From DAOUJW01 sp034421015 (GTDB lineage Bacteria > Chloroflexota > Dehalococcoidia > Lucifugimonadales > UBA2985), in the NCBI GenBank assembly GCA_034421015.1, contig DAOUKT010000013.1, positions 1 to 64,000 of the forward strand: a stretch of DNA of 64,000 nt, read 5' to 3'. This document shows, piece by piece, positions 1 to 7,896 of the stretch. Made by a program: the position numbers and the translations under genes. How positions within the stretch are numbered: the stretch's first letter is position 1; each line of letters opens with the position of its first letter. The notes under the pieces were generated by a model, which saw nothing but the letters and a program-made list of their open reading frames with translations, was not told where the DNA came from and ran no database searches.

Positions 1-2387
1 CCGTTGCGAGCGGTCGTCAGAATCCTGCCGGGCGGCAGCAGCGCTCCAAGGGTGTCCAGGGTCTCCGGATGCGGATGCCCGAACTGATTGTCAGCGCCAA
101 CGGATATGACGGCAACCCGCGGCGCGGCCTCCCGCACGAAGGCCGGCAACGACGACGTGCGGCTGCCCTGGTGCGCCACCTTGAGCACGTCGCTGCGGAT
201 GGGCAGGCCGTGGCGCAGGATGTAGCTCTCAACGTCCCAGTGGATGTCGCCGGTGAGCAGGAAGGAGGTCTCGCCGTACGCGAGCCGCATGACCACCGAT
301 GCGTTGTTCACGTCCGAGGTTGTGCCCGTCAGCATGGCCTCCGGCGGGTAGACGACCTCCAGCGTCACGCCCTCGTCCAGGACCAGCCGCTGGCCCTCCA
401 CGGCCTGCAGCACGTCGACGTCCCGGCCCTCAAGCGCGGCCCGCCACAGGGCGTAGTCCGGGGACGGAAAATCGACCCTGCGCTCCAGGGCCAGGCCCGC
501 GTCGTACCTCTCCAGCGCCTGCACCAGCCCGGCAACATGGTCGGCGTGGGGGTGGGTGAGCACAACCACGTCCAGGGAGTCGTCCCAGAAGGGGACGCGC
601 TCTCCAAGGTGGGACAGGAGCCGACGTGGGTCCGCGCCGCCGTCGATGAGCATGCGGCGGCCTCCGGGCGTCACAACAAAGATGGCGTCGCCCTGCCCAA
701 CGTCCAGGAAGGCGACGTGCAGACGGCCGTCGGGCTTGGAGACCGCGGCGGTCCAGACGGAGGCCGACGCCAGGAGTCCCAGCAGCGCCATCGCCCAGAA
801 GACCCGGCGTCCGGGCAACCACGCCTCAATCCGCTCCGACAGGCCACCGGCTCCAACCGCGGGCCTCGCCAGCGACCGCAAAGCGGAACGCCGGGGCAGA
901 GCGGCTATCGCTCCGAGCAGGACGCCGTAGTAGGCCGCGACCATCGCCGCGCCAAAGCTCCCGACGGTGACTGCGCCGCCCGGTATGGCGTCAAAGACCT
1001 CCACGACAAGCCTGAGATAGGACAGCAGGAGCCACGCGGCCCAGCCGGCCACCTCCGCCGCGGCGGGACTCGCCAGGCCAAGAACGGCGGTTGTCAGGCC
1101 CGCGCCGAGGATGGGCGGCAGCGCGGGAAGGGCGAGGAGCGTGGTGGGCAGACCCACAAGGGAGACCTGCTGGAAGTGGAAGGCCACCAGCGGCAGGGTG
1201 GCGATGGTCGCCGCCAGGGTGGAAGCTATGGAGGAACCGAGCGCGCCGGCCGGTCTGGCCTCGTCGCCGGGGCCTGCGCGGAGCCCCGTCAACATCCTCT
1301 CGATGGGCGCGGCCAGCAGCGCGAGGCCGGTCATCGCCGCGAAGCTCAGCTGGAACGAGACGTCGGAGAGGAGGGAGGGCTGCAGTGCGGTCATGGCCGC
1401 GGCGGCCGCGGCAAGGGCGGGCGCGACGCTGTTCTGCCGGCCCAGGGCCACGCCAAGCAGGTAGACGCTGCCCATGACGGCGGCCCGCTGAACGGACGGC
1501 GACATGCCGGAGAGGGCGGCGTAACCCCATATCGAAAACAGCGGAATGAGGAGGTACAGCTGCCGCCGCGCGCCCAGTAGCCACCGGCTGAATGCGACGG
1601 ATATGCCCAGCAGCACTCCAACGTGCAACCCGGATATAGCCAGGATGTGGGACGCGCCCGCGTCCCGGAAGGCCCGGGTCAGCTCCGGGGGCATTGCGCT
1701 CCTGCGTCCCAGTAGCAGAGCCTGGGCCATGGCGTTTTGAGGCTCCGGCAGCGCCCCCTCCAGGCTGCCGGAGAGACGATTCCTCAGCGAGAGAATCCCT
1801 CCCTTAAGCCAATCGCCTTCACCTTCTCCCACAAGCTCCACCCCTGGGTGGATCATCGTTGAGAAGACGCCCTGCCTCGCCAGGTAGTCACGGTAGTCGA
1901 AGTCCTCGAAGGCCGGAGGCTCTTCTGCCCTGCCTGAGACGATGAGCCGGTCGCCGTAGCGGAAGTGGGGCCTGCTCCGTCCGGCAAGGGACGGCGGGAC
2001 CTTGGCCACCACCAGCAGGTCGCCGCGCGAGTCGCTCCACTGCTCCTGTTGCTGCACCCGCCGGACGGAGAGCGGGAACCGCCAGGATGCGCCGGTGGGC
2101 TCCGGGTCTGACGAGATCACCCCCTCAATGCGGATGTCGCCCGTCCCGTTGTAGACCTGGACGGGAAGCGGCCCTCCGGGGTCGGCGGGCCAGGCGGCTC
2201 TCAGCATCCCCAGGGACAGGGCGGCAAGGGCCACGGCCGGGAGCAGGGCTAGCCCCCGGCCTCGCAGCAGCACGGCCAGCAGCCCGGCCGACGCCAGGAA
2301 GAGCGCGGCGCTGAGCAGCGTCGCTCCAAAGTGGGATGCCAGGAACAACCCCGCCATCCCTGACACCGCGACCACGGCCAGAATCAT
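1..2387 (-). CDS. comEC: ComEC/Rec2 DNA-uptake channel protein (3' end outside window)
   Basis: Polytopic membrane protein that carries single-stranded DNA across the cytoplasmic membrane during natural transformation. The frame opens at an ATG at 2387 and stays open to the window edge, giving about 795 residues without the C-terminal end. The first ~60 residues are hydrophobic helices, followed by a soluble OB-like segment. The competence-domain signature ISGLHVG starts near residue 251, followed by many further membrane segments. The C-terminal metallo-beta-lactamase-like domain carries FLDVGQGDA and, at residues 612-617, HPHADH, the metal-binding motif proposed to serve a nuclease role. 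The ATG lies 2 bases after the comEA stop, so the two genes form one unit. The family is certain; nuclease activity is known only for relatives. Confidence 0.95.
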   Translation of the reverse strand, partial: MILAVVAVSGMAGLFLASHFGATLLSAALFLASAGLLAVLLRGRGLALLPAVALAALSLGMLRAAWPADPGGPLPVQVYNGTGDIRIEGVISSDPEPTGASWRFPLSVRRVQQQEQWSDSRGDLLVVAKVPPSLAGRSRPHFRYGDRLIVSGRAEEPPAFEDFDYRDYLARQGVFSTMIHPGVELVGEGEGDWLKGGILSLRNRLSGSLEGALPEPQNAMAQALLLGRRSAMPPELTRAFRDAGASHILAISGLHVGVLLGISVAFSRWLLGARRQLYLLIPLFSIWGYAALSGMSPSVQRAAVMGSVYLLGVALGRQNSVAPALAAAAAAMTALQPSLLSDVSFQLSFAAMTGLALLAAPIERMLTGLRAGPGDEARPAGALGSSIASTLAATIATLPLVAFHFQQVSLVGLPTTLLALPALPPILGAGLTTAVLGLASPAAAEVAGWAAWLLLSYLRLVVEVFDAIPGGAVTVGSFGAAMVAAYYGVLLGAIAALPRRSALRSLARPAVGAGGLSERIEAWLPGRRVFWAMALLGLLASASVWTAAVSKPDGRLHVAFLDVGQGDAIFVVTPGGRRMLIDGGADPRRLLSHLGERVPFWDDSLDVVVLTHPHADHVAGLVQALERYDAGLALERRVDFPSPDYALWRAALEGRDVDVLQAVEGQRLVLDEGVTLEVVYPPEAMLTGTTSDVNNASVVMRLAYGETSFLLTGDIHWDVESYILRHGLPIRSDVLKVAHQGSRTSSLPAFVREAAPRVAVISVGADNQFGHPHPETLDTLGALLPPGRILTTARN

Positions 2388-2389
2388 GG

Positions 2390-2920
2390 CTAACGGACCG
2401 TGATGAAGGGGCGCAGGTCCTCAAGGGTCTTGGGGCCAATGCCGGTCACGTTCAGCAGGTCTTCCACCCTGGCAAAGGGGCCGTTTTCATCTCTGTAGTG
2501 GACGATGTCGGCGGCCTTCTGCTCACCAATGCCCCGGAGCGTCTGCAGCTCCTCCGCAGTCGCCGCGTTGATGTTGACCACGGCGGGCGCAGTGTCGGCG
2601 GCGACCGGCGGCGTCTCGCCGATGGCGGGGATGTAGTAGTGGTCCTCGTCGCTCACCCTCAGGGCCAGGTTGACGCCCGACGGGTCGGCTTCGCCGGTGA
2701 GGCCGCCCGCCAGGGCCAGGACGTCCTCCAGCCTGTCGCCCTGACCGACCGTGTACACCCCGGGCCTGTGCACGGCCCCGTTGACGTACACCTTGACCTC
2801 CGGCGCGGTCGTTGCCGTGGGATGAAGTATCTCGATGGGGTCAGGCTGGGGTTGCCGCAGCAGGCTGAATAGGCCCGCGCCAAGAGCCACCGCCAGCAGT
2901 ACGAAGATCGCGATCTGCAC
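2390..2920 (-). CDS. comEA: ComEA-like competence DNA receptor
   Basis: Membrane-anchored DNA-binding protein that presents transforming DNA to ComEC. From the GTG at 2920 it has 176 residues: a single N-terminal membrane helix (about residues 3-20), a Pro-rich spacer, a SLBB-like domain (VNGAVHRPGVYTV) and two C-terminal helix-hairpin-helix motifs (VNINAATAEEL, RGIGEQKA, VTGIGPKT), as in the ComEA family. The frame continues upstream to an ATG at 3100, but that extension is not hydrophobic, has no family character and would cover the divergent promoter at 3040-3048, so a later start is preferred. The GTG sits about 16 bases from the GGAGG that could serve it, which is long, so the exact start is uncertain. 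Confidence 0.85.
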   Translation of the reverse strand: MQIAIFVLLAVALGAGLFSLLRQPQPDPIEILHPTATTAPEVKVYVNGAVHRPGVYTVGQGDRLEDVLALAGGLTGEADPSGVNLALRVSDEDHYYIPAIGETPPVAADTAPAVVNINAATAEELQTLRGIGEQKAADIVHYRDENGPFARVEDLLNVTGIGPKTLEDLRPFITVR

Positions 2921-3039
2921 CGACGCTCTGATGTCGCCTCCGGGTTTGCAGCGCTCTGCGTGAGCGGAATTTTCTGGGCAAGAGGATACATCATTTTGAC
3001 GGCGTCTGCTGCCGAATCTGAGCCTCTCAACAGGCGTTA

Positions 3040-3048
3040 TGCTATAAT
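3040..3048 (+). promoter_or_regulatory. Extended -10 promoter of the cobalamin adenosyltransferase gene
   Basis: TGCTATAAT is a perfect extended -10 element (TGnTATAAT). No good -35 box is seen at 17 bases, which is normal for extended -10 promoters. Transcription would start near 3055, only about 13 bases before the TTG start codon. This rules out starts further upstream in the same frame. Confidence 0.7.
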
Positions 3049-3067
3049 TCGCGGGCGGAGGTGCGGC

Positions 3068-3628
3068 TTGCCCAGGATATACACCAAGAGCGGCGACCAA
3101 GGGGAGACCAGCCTCCTATTCGGGGGCAGGGTCTCCAAGACAGACCCGCGCTGCGAGGCCTACGGCACGGTGGACGAGGCCGTCTCGGCCCTTGGGCTGG
3201 CGCGCTCCCTGGTCCAGGACGAACGGCTGAGAGAGATCATTATGGAGGTGCAGAGGGAACTGTTCGTGGTGGGCGGCGAGCTTGCAACCGACGCCTCCAA
3301 CTACTCCATGCTGAAGGAGCGCTTCAGCGTGGTCACCCAGGAGATGGTCGACAGGCTGGAGGGGCTGATTGACGAGCTGAACGGGCAAATGACCCTGCCC
3401 AACGCATTCATCATCCCCGGCGCGTCGCCAGCCTCCGGCGCAATCGACCTGGCGCGCAGCATACTGCGGAGGGCCGAGCGCAGGGTAGTGGCGCTGAAAG
3501 AGCAGGGCATGCTGCACAACCTCGCGCTGCTCCAGTACCTCAACCGTCTGGCGGACCTGGCATTCGTCATGGCCCGCTACGAGGACCGCCATCTCCCCGT
3601 CGAGGCGCTCACGGGGCAGAGGGCGTAG
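3068..3628 (+). CDS. PduO-type ATP:cob(I)alamin adenosyltransferase
   Basis: Transfers the 5'-deoxyadenosyl group of ATP to cob(I)alamin, the last activation step that makes coenzyme B12. The 186-residue product matches the normal length of the single-domain family. It begins with the ATP-binding signature YTKSGDQGETSLLFGG and carries the later active-site stretch PGASPASGAIDLARSILRRAERR, here cited only for its RSILRRAERR arginine cluster. The start chosen is TTG at 3068, because GGAGG at 3057-3061 is correctly spaced and the promoter at 3040-3048 excludes the upstream ATG at 2960. It is divergent from comEA and stands alone, with no B12-dependent enzyme in the window. Confidence 0.93.
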   Translation: MPRIYTKSGDQGETSLLFGGRVSKTDPRCEAYGTVDEAVSALGLARSLVQDERLREIIMEVQRELFVVGGELATDASNYSMLKERFSVVTQEMVDRLEGLIDELNGQMTLPNAFIIPGASPASGAIDLARSILRRAERRVVALKEQGMLHNLALLQYLNRLADLAFVMARYEDRHLPVEALTGQRA

Positions 3629-3650
3629 GGTGCCTGTACGTCATCGCCAG

Positions 3651-3679
3651 TAGACGCGCGCCCGGGAAACCTGTATCAT
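3651..3679 (+). promoter_or_regulatory. Putative hisHA promoter
   Basis: TAGACG at 3651-3656 and TATCAT at 3674-3679 are separated by 17 bases, each a 4-5/6 match to the -35 and -10 consensus. They lie 26 bases before the AAGGAGGG ribosome-binding site of hisH (start 3705). Confidence 0.45.
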
Positions 3680-3704
3680 CCGAGCTTTCAAGAAGGAGGG
3701 TGGG

Positions 3705-4325
3705 ATGATAGCTATTGTTGACTACGGAGCCGGCAATCTGCGGAGCGTCGCCAAGGCGTTCGAGAAGCTGGGGCACGCGCCAGAGGTGACCGGCGACCCA
3801 AAGAGGGTCCTCAGCGCGACGGCGGTCGTCCTTCCAGGCGTGGGCGCGTCCGACTCGGCCATGACCGCCCTGGAGCAGAGGGGACTGGTGGAGCCGCTTC
3901 GGATTGTCATACGCAAAGGCGTGCCCTTCTTCGGCGTGTGCCTGGGGCTTCAACTGCTGCTGGAGTCGTCGGAGGAGGGGGACTTGCCCTGCCTGGGCGT
4001 CGTGCCGGGCGACGTCAGGAGGTTCCCGGACACGGTCAAGACGCCCCACATGGGCTGGAACGAGGTTGCCTTTGAGAGAGACCACCCCGTCCTTGAGGGC
4101 GTTGAGAGCGGCTCCTACTTCTACTTTGTCCACAGCTACTACGCCGCGCCCCAGGACGGGAGCGTCGTGCTTGGCACCACCGACTACGCCATGCCCTTCT
4201 GCAGCGTCGTTGCTAGTGACAACCTGGTCGCCACCCAGTTCCACCCGGAGAAGAGCGGCGCGGTGGGCCTGCGGCTGTACGAAAACTTCATGCGTTCAAT
4301 GGTGAAGGACGGCGCGAGGGGCTAA
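3705..4325 (+). CDS. hisH: Imidazole glycerol phosphate synthase, glutaminase subunit
   Basis: Class I glutamine amidotransferase that supplies ammonia to HisF in histidine synthesis. At 206 residues it has the usual length. The N-terminus IVDYGAGNLRSV and the oxyanion/nucleophile stretch GVCLGLQLL place the catalytic cysteine at residue 79; the histidine-glutamate pair lies in FHPEKSG near the C-terminus. AAGGAGGG lies 5 bases before the ATG. The next gene, hisA, begins one base after the stop. The obligate partner HisF is not in the window, so the his genes are at least partly dispersed or continue elsewhere. Confidence 0.97.
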   Translation: MIAIVDYGAGNLRSVAKAFEKLGHAPEVTGDPKRVLSATAVVLPGVGASDSAMTALEQRGLVEPLRIVIRKGVPFFGVCLGLQLLLESSEEGDLPCLGVVPGDVRRFPDTVKTPHMGWNEVAFERDHPVLEGVESGSYFYFVHSYYAAPQDGSVVLGTTDYAMPFCSVVASDNLVATQFHPEKSGAVGLRLYENFMRSMVKDGARG

Positions 4326-4326
4326 G

Positions 4327-5040
4327 ATGGAGGTCATCCCCGCCATCGACCTGAGGGGCGGCAGGTGCGTCCGGCTCTACCAGGGCGACTACTCGAAGGA
4401 GACGGTCTACTCGGACGACCCGGTTGAAGTGGCCCTGCGATGGCAGTCGATGGGCGCGGCCCGCCTGCACGTCGTTGACCTGGACGGGGCCGCCCGGGGC
4501 GAACCGGCAAACCTTGAGGTAGTCGCGAGCATTGCAGGCTCCACTACGACGCCCCTCCAGCTGGGCGGCGGCATCAGGAGCGTCGAGACCATTGAGAGAG
4601 CTATTGCCATGGGCGCCGGGCGCGTCGTGCTGGGCACAAGCGCAGTGGGCGACCCCGGGCTGGTGGAGACGGCCTGCCGCGAATTCGGCCCGGACACCAT
4701 CATCGTGGGAGTGGACGCGAGGGACGGCATGGTCGCCACGCGCGGCTGGCTGGAGACCAGCGGCGTTGCCGCCACAGACCTGGTGCGACAAATGACTTCT
4801 CTGGGCGTCAGGCGCTTCGTCTACACGGACATAGCCCGGGACGGCACATTGACCGAACCCAACTTCCAGGCGATTGAGGACCTGATGAAGAGCGCGGACG
4901 CGTCGGTGATCGCTTCCGGCGGCGTGTCGACCCTGGAGCACCTGGGCCGCCTGGCCGGGCTGGGCGTCGAGGGGGCCATTGTGGGCAAGGCGTTGTACGA
5001 GGGCGCAATCGACCTGAGGGAAGCCATCGCCGTCGCATAG
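4327..5040 (+). CDS. hisA: ProFAR isomerase (HisA)
   Basis: Phosphoribosylformimino-5-aminoimidazole carboxamide ribotide isomerase, an Amadori-type (beta/alpha)8-barrel enzyme of histidine synthesis. The 237-residue product starts EVIPAIDLRGGRCVRL, with the catalytic aspartate in AIDLRGG; the second catalytic aspartate is in GVDARDG. Phosphate-binding loops are visible as LGGGIRS in the first half and SGGVST in the second. It is translationally adjacent to hisH (1-base gap), as is common in his operons. Confidence 0.97.
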   Translation: MEVIPAIDLRGGRCVRLYQGDYSKETVYSDDPVEVALRWQSMGAARLHVVDLDGAARGEPANLEVVASIAGSTTTPLQLGGGIRSVETIERAIAMGAGRVVLGTSAVGDPGLVETACREFGPDTIIVGVDARDGMVATRGWLETSGVAATDLVRQMTSLGVRRFVYTDIARDGTLTEPNFQAIEDLMKSADASVIASGGVSTLEHLGRLAGLGVEGAIVGKALYEGAIDLREAIAVA

Positions 5041-5104
5041 TTGCTTGAGGAATGGTCTGAACAAGCCGCAGGCGCGGAAATCTTAACCGGGGACACAGTC
5101 ATAA

Positions 5105-5180
5105 CCATTCCTGCGCAGGCAGGAATCCAGGGGTGTGGAGAGGTGGCCTCCCGCCCCCGTATCGGGGTACGGGGCAGGCT
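5105..5180. repeat. Palindromic repeats of families A and C between hisA and galU
   Basis: At 5105-5132 is a family A unit around the 20-bp palindrome ATTCCTGCGCAGGCAGGAAT followed by CCAGGG. At 5151-5180 is a family C unit built on CCCCCGTAT and GTACGGGGCAGG. Both families recur across the window in intergenic DNA. They could form hairpins in the hisA-galU transcript. Confidence 0.85.
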
Positions 5181-5229
5181 TCGCGGGAGTGGTGTTGGGC
5201 TTATTCAGTGTGTCTTAAGGAGACCCGAT

Positions 5230-6093
5230 ATGAAGGTAAGAAAGGCTGTCATACCCGTTGCCGGCTGGGGTACCCGGTTCCTGCCCGTGAGCAAGGCCGT
5301 GCCAAAGGTGCTGATGCCCCTGGTGGACCGCGCCGCCATTCAGTACGTGATTGAGGAGGCGGCAGCGGCGGGTATCGAGCAGGGGATAATTGTCGCTGCC
5401 CGGGGTCAGGAGGCCATCGCTGACTACTTCGACCGCCACCTGGAGCTTGAGAGATCGCTGGCCGCCAGAAATGATTCCGCGCGGCTGTCAATGGTGCAGG
5501 GCCTTTCAGAAATAATGGAGATGACCTACGTGCGACAGTCGGAGCAGCTTGGCCTGGGGCACGCCGTGCTGTGCGCCGCCCGGGCCGTCGGCAACGAGCC
5601 CTTCGCCGTCATCCTACCGGACGACATCATCGCCGGAGAGAGGGGCGCGCTGGCCCAGCTGCTGGATGTCTTCGACCAGTACGGGGGCAGCGTGATAGCG
5701 GTGGAGGAGGTGCCCGGCCCGGCCATCCAGAACTACGGCGTTGTCGCGCCGGAGCCGGTGGCCGACGGCGTCTACAGGATACGGGGCATGGTGGAGAAGC
5801 CCGCGCCCCAGGACGCTCCCTCCAACCTGGGCATAGTCGGCAGGTACGTCCTCACGCCGGAGGTGTTCGACTGCCTCACCAGGGTGACGCCCGGGGCCAT
5901 AGGCGAGATACAGCTGACCGACGGCATTGCGATGCTGCTGGAGAGCCAGCCGGCCTTCGCCCTGCGGTTCCGGGGCGTGCGCTACGACGTGGGCAACCCG
6001 CTGGGCCTGCTCAAGGCGTCGGTCGCGCTGGCGCTGCAGCGTGACGACGTGGGGCCGTCCCTCGCGGAGTACCTGCGGGAGTTGGACTTCTGA
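5230..6093 (+). CDS. galU: UTP-glucose-1-phosphate uridylyltransferase
   Basis: Makes UDP-glucose from glucose-1-phosphate and UTP for cell-surface polysaccharides and glycolipids. The product has 287 residues, typical for bacterial GalU. The nucleotidyl-transferase signature GWGTRFLPVSKAVPKVLMPL is at the N-terminus; EKPAP and IGEIQLTDGI follow as in the family. The ATG at 5230 is preceded by AAGGAGA at 5217-5223. The frame continues upstream to 5041, but that part is encoded by the repeats at 5105-5180 and has no family similarity, so it was excluded. Confidence 0.96.
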   Translation: MKVRKAVIPVAGWGTRFLPVSKAVPKVLMPLVDRAAIQYVIEEAAAAGIEQGIIVAARGQEAIADYFDRHLELERSLAARNDSARLSMVQGLSEIMEMTYVRQSEQLGLGHAVLCAARAVGNEPFAVILPDDIIAGERGALAQLLDVFDQYGGSVIAVEEVPGPAIQNYGVVAPEPVADGVYRIRGMVEKPAPQDAPSNLGIVGRYVLTPEVFDCLTRVTPGAIGEIQLTDGIAMLLESQPAFALRFRGVRYDVGNPLGLLKASVALALQRDDVGPSLAEYLRELDF

Positions 6094-6480
6094 CAATCCT
6101 CCCCGCTCACCCTGAGCCTGTCGAAGGGAGTGAGCGGGGAGCTTACGGGCGCAGTGACCGTCCACTGACGCCCAACCAGACCACTCCTGCGGAGCCTGCC
6201 GCAACCACTCCCGCGCAGGCAGGAGTCCAGGGGTAGGGAGTCCTCTCAGCCGGTCGCCCTGGATTCCGGCGTGCGCCGGAACGACGATGGCGCGGGGAGC
6301 TCCGCCGGAATGGTTGTTTGGCGTGCTGCCTGCGCCTGGTGTACAATGCCTTAAGGAGAGATCCGTGACCATCGTTGGGGCCAACGCTTATAGACATCTT
6401 GCCTTTGAGTGGGTTAGCGTTACCATGGATGGAAGCCCCGGGGGTGATCGGCTGCATCGCGCGGAGACAGGAGGAAGGCT
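6094..6480. other. Non-coding stretch with repeats and a decayed HEPN-gene start
   Basis: This stretch holds the family D hairpin, family A units near 6203-6232 and 6259-6287, and a promoter-like pair TTGGCG (6318-6323) and TACAAT (6342-6347) with 18-base spacing. Then follows AAGGAGAGATCCGTGACC with a short run that translates as MTIVGANAYRH. The block from about 6177 to 6390 closely resembles 7344-7540, which leads into the second HEPN gene. It therefore looks like the promoter and first codons of a third, lost HEPN copy. Confidence 0.7.
6099..6141 (+). terminator. Hairpin after galU (family D repeat)
   Basis: CTCCCCGCTCAC at 6099-6110 pairs perfectly with GTGAGCGGGGAG at 6130-6141 around a 19-base loop. 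The loop contains CTGAGCCTGTCGAAGGG, the family D motif found again near 13590 and 26740. It begins 5 bases past the galU stop. There is no T-tract, so termination or 3'-end stabilisation is an inference. Confidence 0.5.
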
Positions 6481-6867
6481 TTGGCTACTATCAACGACCG
6501 GATAACAAAGCTGGAAGACGCGTTTATCACACTGGCGGAGGGTCAGCGTGAGATTGTCAATGTATTGACGGCTCTGGCGGAGGGTCAGAAGGCTCTGGCG
6601 GAGGGACAGAAGGCTCTGGCGGAGGGCCAGCGTGAGATTGTCAATGTATTGACGGCTCTGGCGGAGGGACAGAAGGCTCTGGCGGAGGGCCAGAAGGCCC
6701 TGGCGGAGGGCCAGCGTGAGATTGTCAACGTATTGACGGGTCTGGTGGAGGGACAGAAAGCCCTGGCGGAGGGCCAGCAGACTCTGATTGAGGGGCAGAA
6801 GGCTATTATAGCCACTCTGCAAGACCACTCCATAGAGTTGAAGCTCATCCGGGAGCATCTTGGGTAG
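6481..6867 (+). CDS. Small heptad-repeat coiled-coil protein
   Basis: Function unknown. The 128-residue product is almost entirely 7-residue repeats of the type LAEGQKA, LAEGQRE and IVNVLTA (residues 18 to about 115), which predicts a long parallel coiled coil. Heptads are arranged in a 28-residue (84-bp) higher-order unit starting at 6532, 6616 and 6700, with a partial fourth at 6784. The C-terminus, ending IREHLG, is not repeated. The start is TTG at 6481, 2 bases after an AGGAGGAAGG run at 6469-6478. No signal peptide, membrane segment or cysteine is seen. It sits upstream of, and on the same strand as, the first HEPN-like gene, with a 33-base gap. An oligomerisation or scaffold role is inference. 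Confidence 0.75.
   Translation: MATINDRITKLEDAFITLAEGQREIVNVLTALAEGQKALAEGQKALAEGQREIVNVLTALAEGQKALAEGQKALAEGQREIVNVLTGLVEGQKALAEGQQTLIEGQKAIIATLQDHSIELKLIREHLG
6532..6792 (+). repeat. 84-bp tandem higher-order repeat inside the coiled-coil gene
   Basis: Basic units of 21 bp (CTGGCGGAGGGNCAGAAGGCN) are grouped as four heptads per 84 bp. Unit starts are at 6532, 6616 and 6700, and a decaying fourth begins at 6784. Each unit opens with the LAEGQRE heptad followed by IVNVLT. The near-identity of units 1 and 2 suggests recent tandem duplication. Confidence 0.85.
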
Positions 6868-6900
6868 CGCTTATTCTTAAAATGCCTTACGGAGATATCG

Positions 6901-7284
6901 ATGACCACCGTTGAGGCCAACGCCGACCGCATATTCGCAGACGCCCGCCTTATGCGGGACGTGGCCCTTGAGCGTCTGGCAGCGGGCGACATCCGGGACG
7001 CGGCGGAGAAGGCGTGGTGCGCCACGGACCGCGCCACGGAGGGCCTTGTCCTTGTGCGCACGGGCCAGGAGCCCGGAACGTCCACCGCCGCCGGCCGCAG
7101 GCTGCGGGACCTTGTAGAGGCCGACCGCTCCTTTGAAAACCTTGCGTTCCGTTACCACTACCGTCAGACAGCGCTCCACGGCGAGTGCTTTTACCACGAC
7201 TACTGCCAGCCGGTGGTGACTGAGCGTCTCATCCGCGAGACCTCTGACTACGTGGTGGACGCTGAGCGTCTGGCCCGGGAGTAG
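6901..7284 (+). CDS. HEPN-like protein, copy 1
   Basis: A 127-residue helical protein. Near its C-terminus it carries RQTALHGECFYHDY, which fits the Rx4-6H motif of HEPN-domain ribonucleases (R, four residues, H). The N-terminal helix MTTVEANADRIFADARLMRD and AAEKAWCATDRATEGL resemble PaREP1/HEPN-type proteins. It is about 85% identical by eye to the gene at 7513-7896. The ATG follows GGAG in a leader (AATGCCTTACGGAGATATCG) that is itself duplicated before copy 2. No nucleotidyltransferase (MNT) partner, the usual HEPN antidote, is seen nearby. RNase activity is inference from one motif. Confidence 0.7.
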   Translation: MTTVEANADRIFADARLMRDVALERLAAGDIRDAAEKAWCATDRATEGLVLVRTGQEPGTSTAAGRRLRDLVEADRSFENLAFRYHYRQTALHGECFYHDYCQPVVTERLIRETSDYVVDAERLARE

Positions 7285-7300
7285 TCCGCTCCTCGTCTCC

Positions 7301-7465
7301 ATTACCCCTGGATTCCGGCCTCCGCCGGAATTACGATGGGATGTCTACTTCGACCACTCTGCGGACGCAGCCTGCCGCAACCACTCCCGCGCAGGCAGGA
7401 GTCCACTCTCAATCTACTGGCACAGCAATCCGCCCCTGGATTCCGGCGTGCGTCGGAATGGTTGT
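7301..7465. repeat. Family A repeats between the two HEPN genes
   Basis: Three units: about 7308-7335 (GGATTCCGGCCTCCGCCGG), 7378-7405 (CCGCGCAGGCAGGAGTCCA) and 7435-7463 (GGATTCCGGCGTGCGTCGG). The arrangement matches 6177-6300, so the repeats were copied together with the gene and its promoter. Confidence 0.8.
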
Positions 7466-7495
7466 GTGGCGTGCCGCCTGCGCCTGGTGTACAAT
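7466..7495 (+). promoter_or_regulatory. Candidate promoter of HEPN copy 2
   Basis: GTGGCG (7466-7471), an 18-base spacer and TACAAT (7490-7495). The segment GCCTGCGCCTGGTGTACAATGC is shared with 6329-6350, upstream of the decayed copy. A CTTACGGAGATAT leader with GGAG follows. Confidence 0.4.
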
Positions 7496-7512
7496 GCCTT
7501 ACGGAGATATCG

Positions 7513-7896
7513 ATGACCACCGTTGAGGCCAACGCCGACCGCATATTCACAGACGCCCGCCTTATGCGGGACGCCGCCCTTGAGCGTCTGGCCGCGGGCG
7601 ACGTCCGGGACGCGGCGGAGAAGGCGTGGTGCGCCACGGTCCGCGCCACGGAGGGCCTTGTCCTTGTGCGCACGGGCCAGGAGCCCGGAACGTCCACCGC
7701 CGCCGGCCGCAGGCTGACCGCCTTATCCGAGGACGACCCATCGCTGATGGACCTCCGATTACGCTATTCCGACCGCCAGAGGGTGCTCCACGGCGAGTGT
7801 TTCTACCACGACTACTGCCAGCCGGTGGTGACTGAGCGTCTCATCCGCGAGACCTCTGACTACGTGGTGGACGCTGAGCGACTGGCCCGGGAGTAG
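7513..7896 (+). CDS. HEPN-like protein, copy 2
   Basis: A 127-residue paralogue of the gene at 6901-7284. The first ~75 residues and last ~30 are nearly identical; the difference is concentrated at residues 76-92 (TALSEDDPSLMDLRLRYSD here). The putative catalytic motif is kept as RQRVLH followed by GECFYHDYC, again R-x4-H. The start ATG at 7513 is chosen over the upstream in-frame ATG at 7336 because the latter would translate repeat DNA and because the leader matches copy 1. Retention of the motif while the middle diverges suggests function has been kept. Targets and partner are unknown. Confidence 0.7.
   Translation: MTTVEANADRIFTDARLMRDAALERLAAGDVRDAAEKAWCATVRATEGLVLVRTGQEPGTSTAAGRRLTALSEDDPSLMDLRLRYSDRQRVLHGECFYHDYCQPVVTERLIRETSDYVVDAERLARE

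Noticed and set aside
69..1580. Long plus-strand frame (503 codons) opposite comEC
   Set aside because: Low-complexity Arg/Gly-rich translation, no motifs; it is an antisense shadow of ComEC, whose frame has all family motifs.
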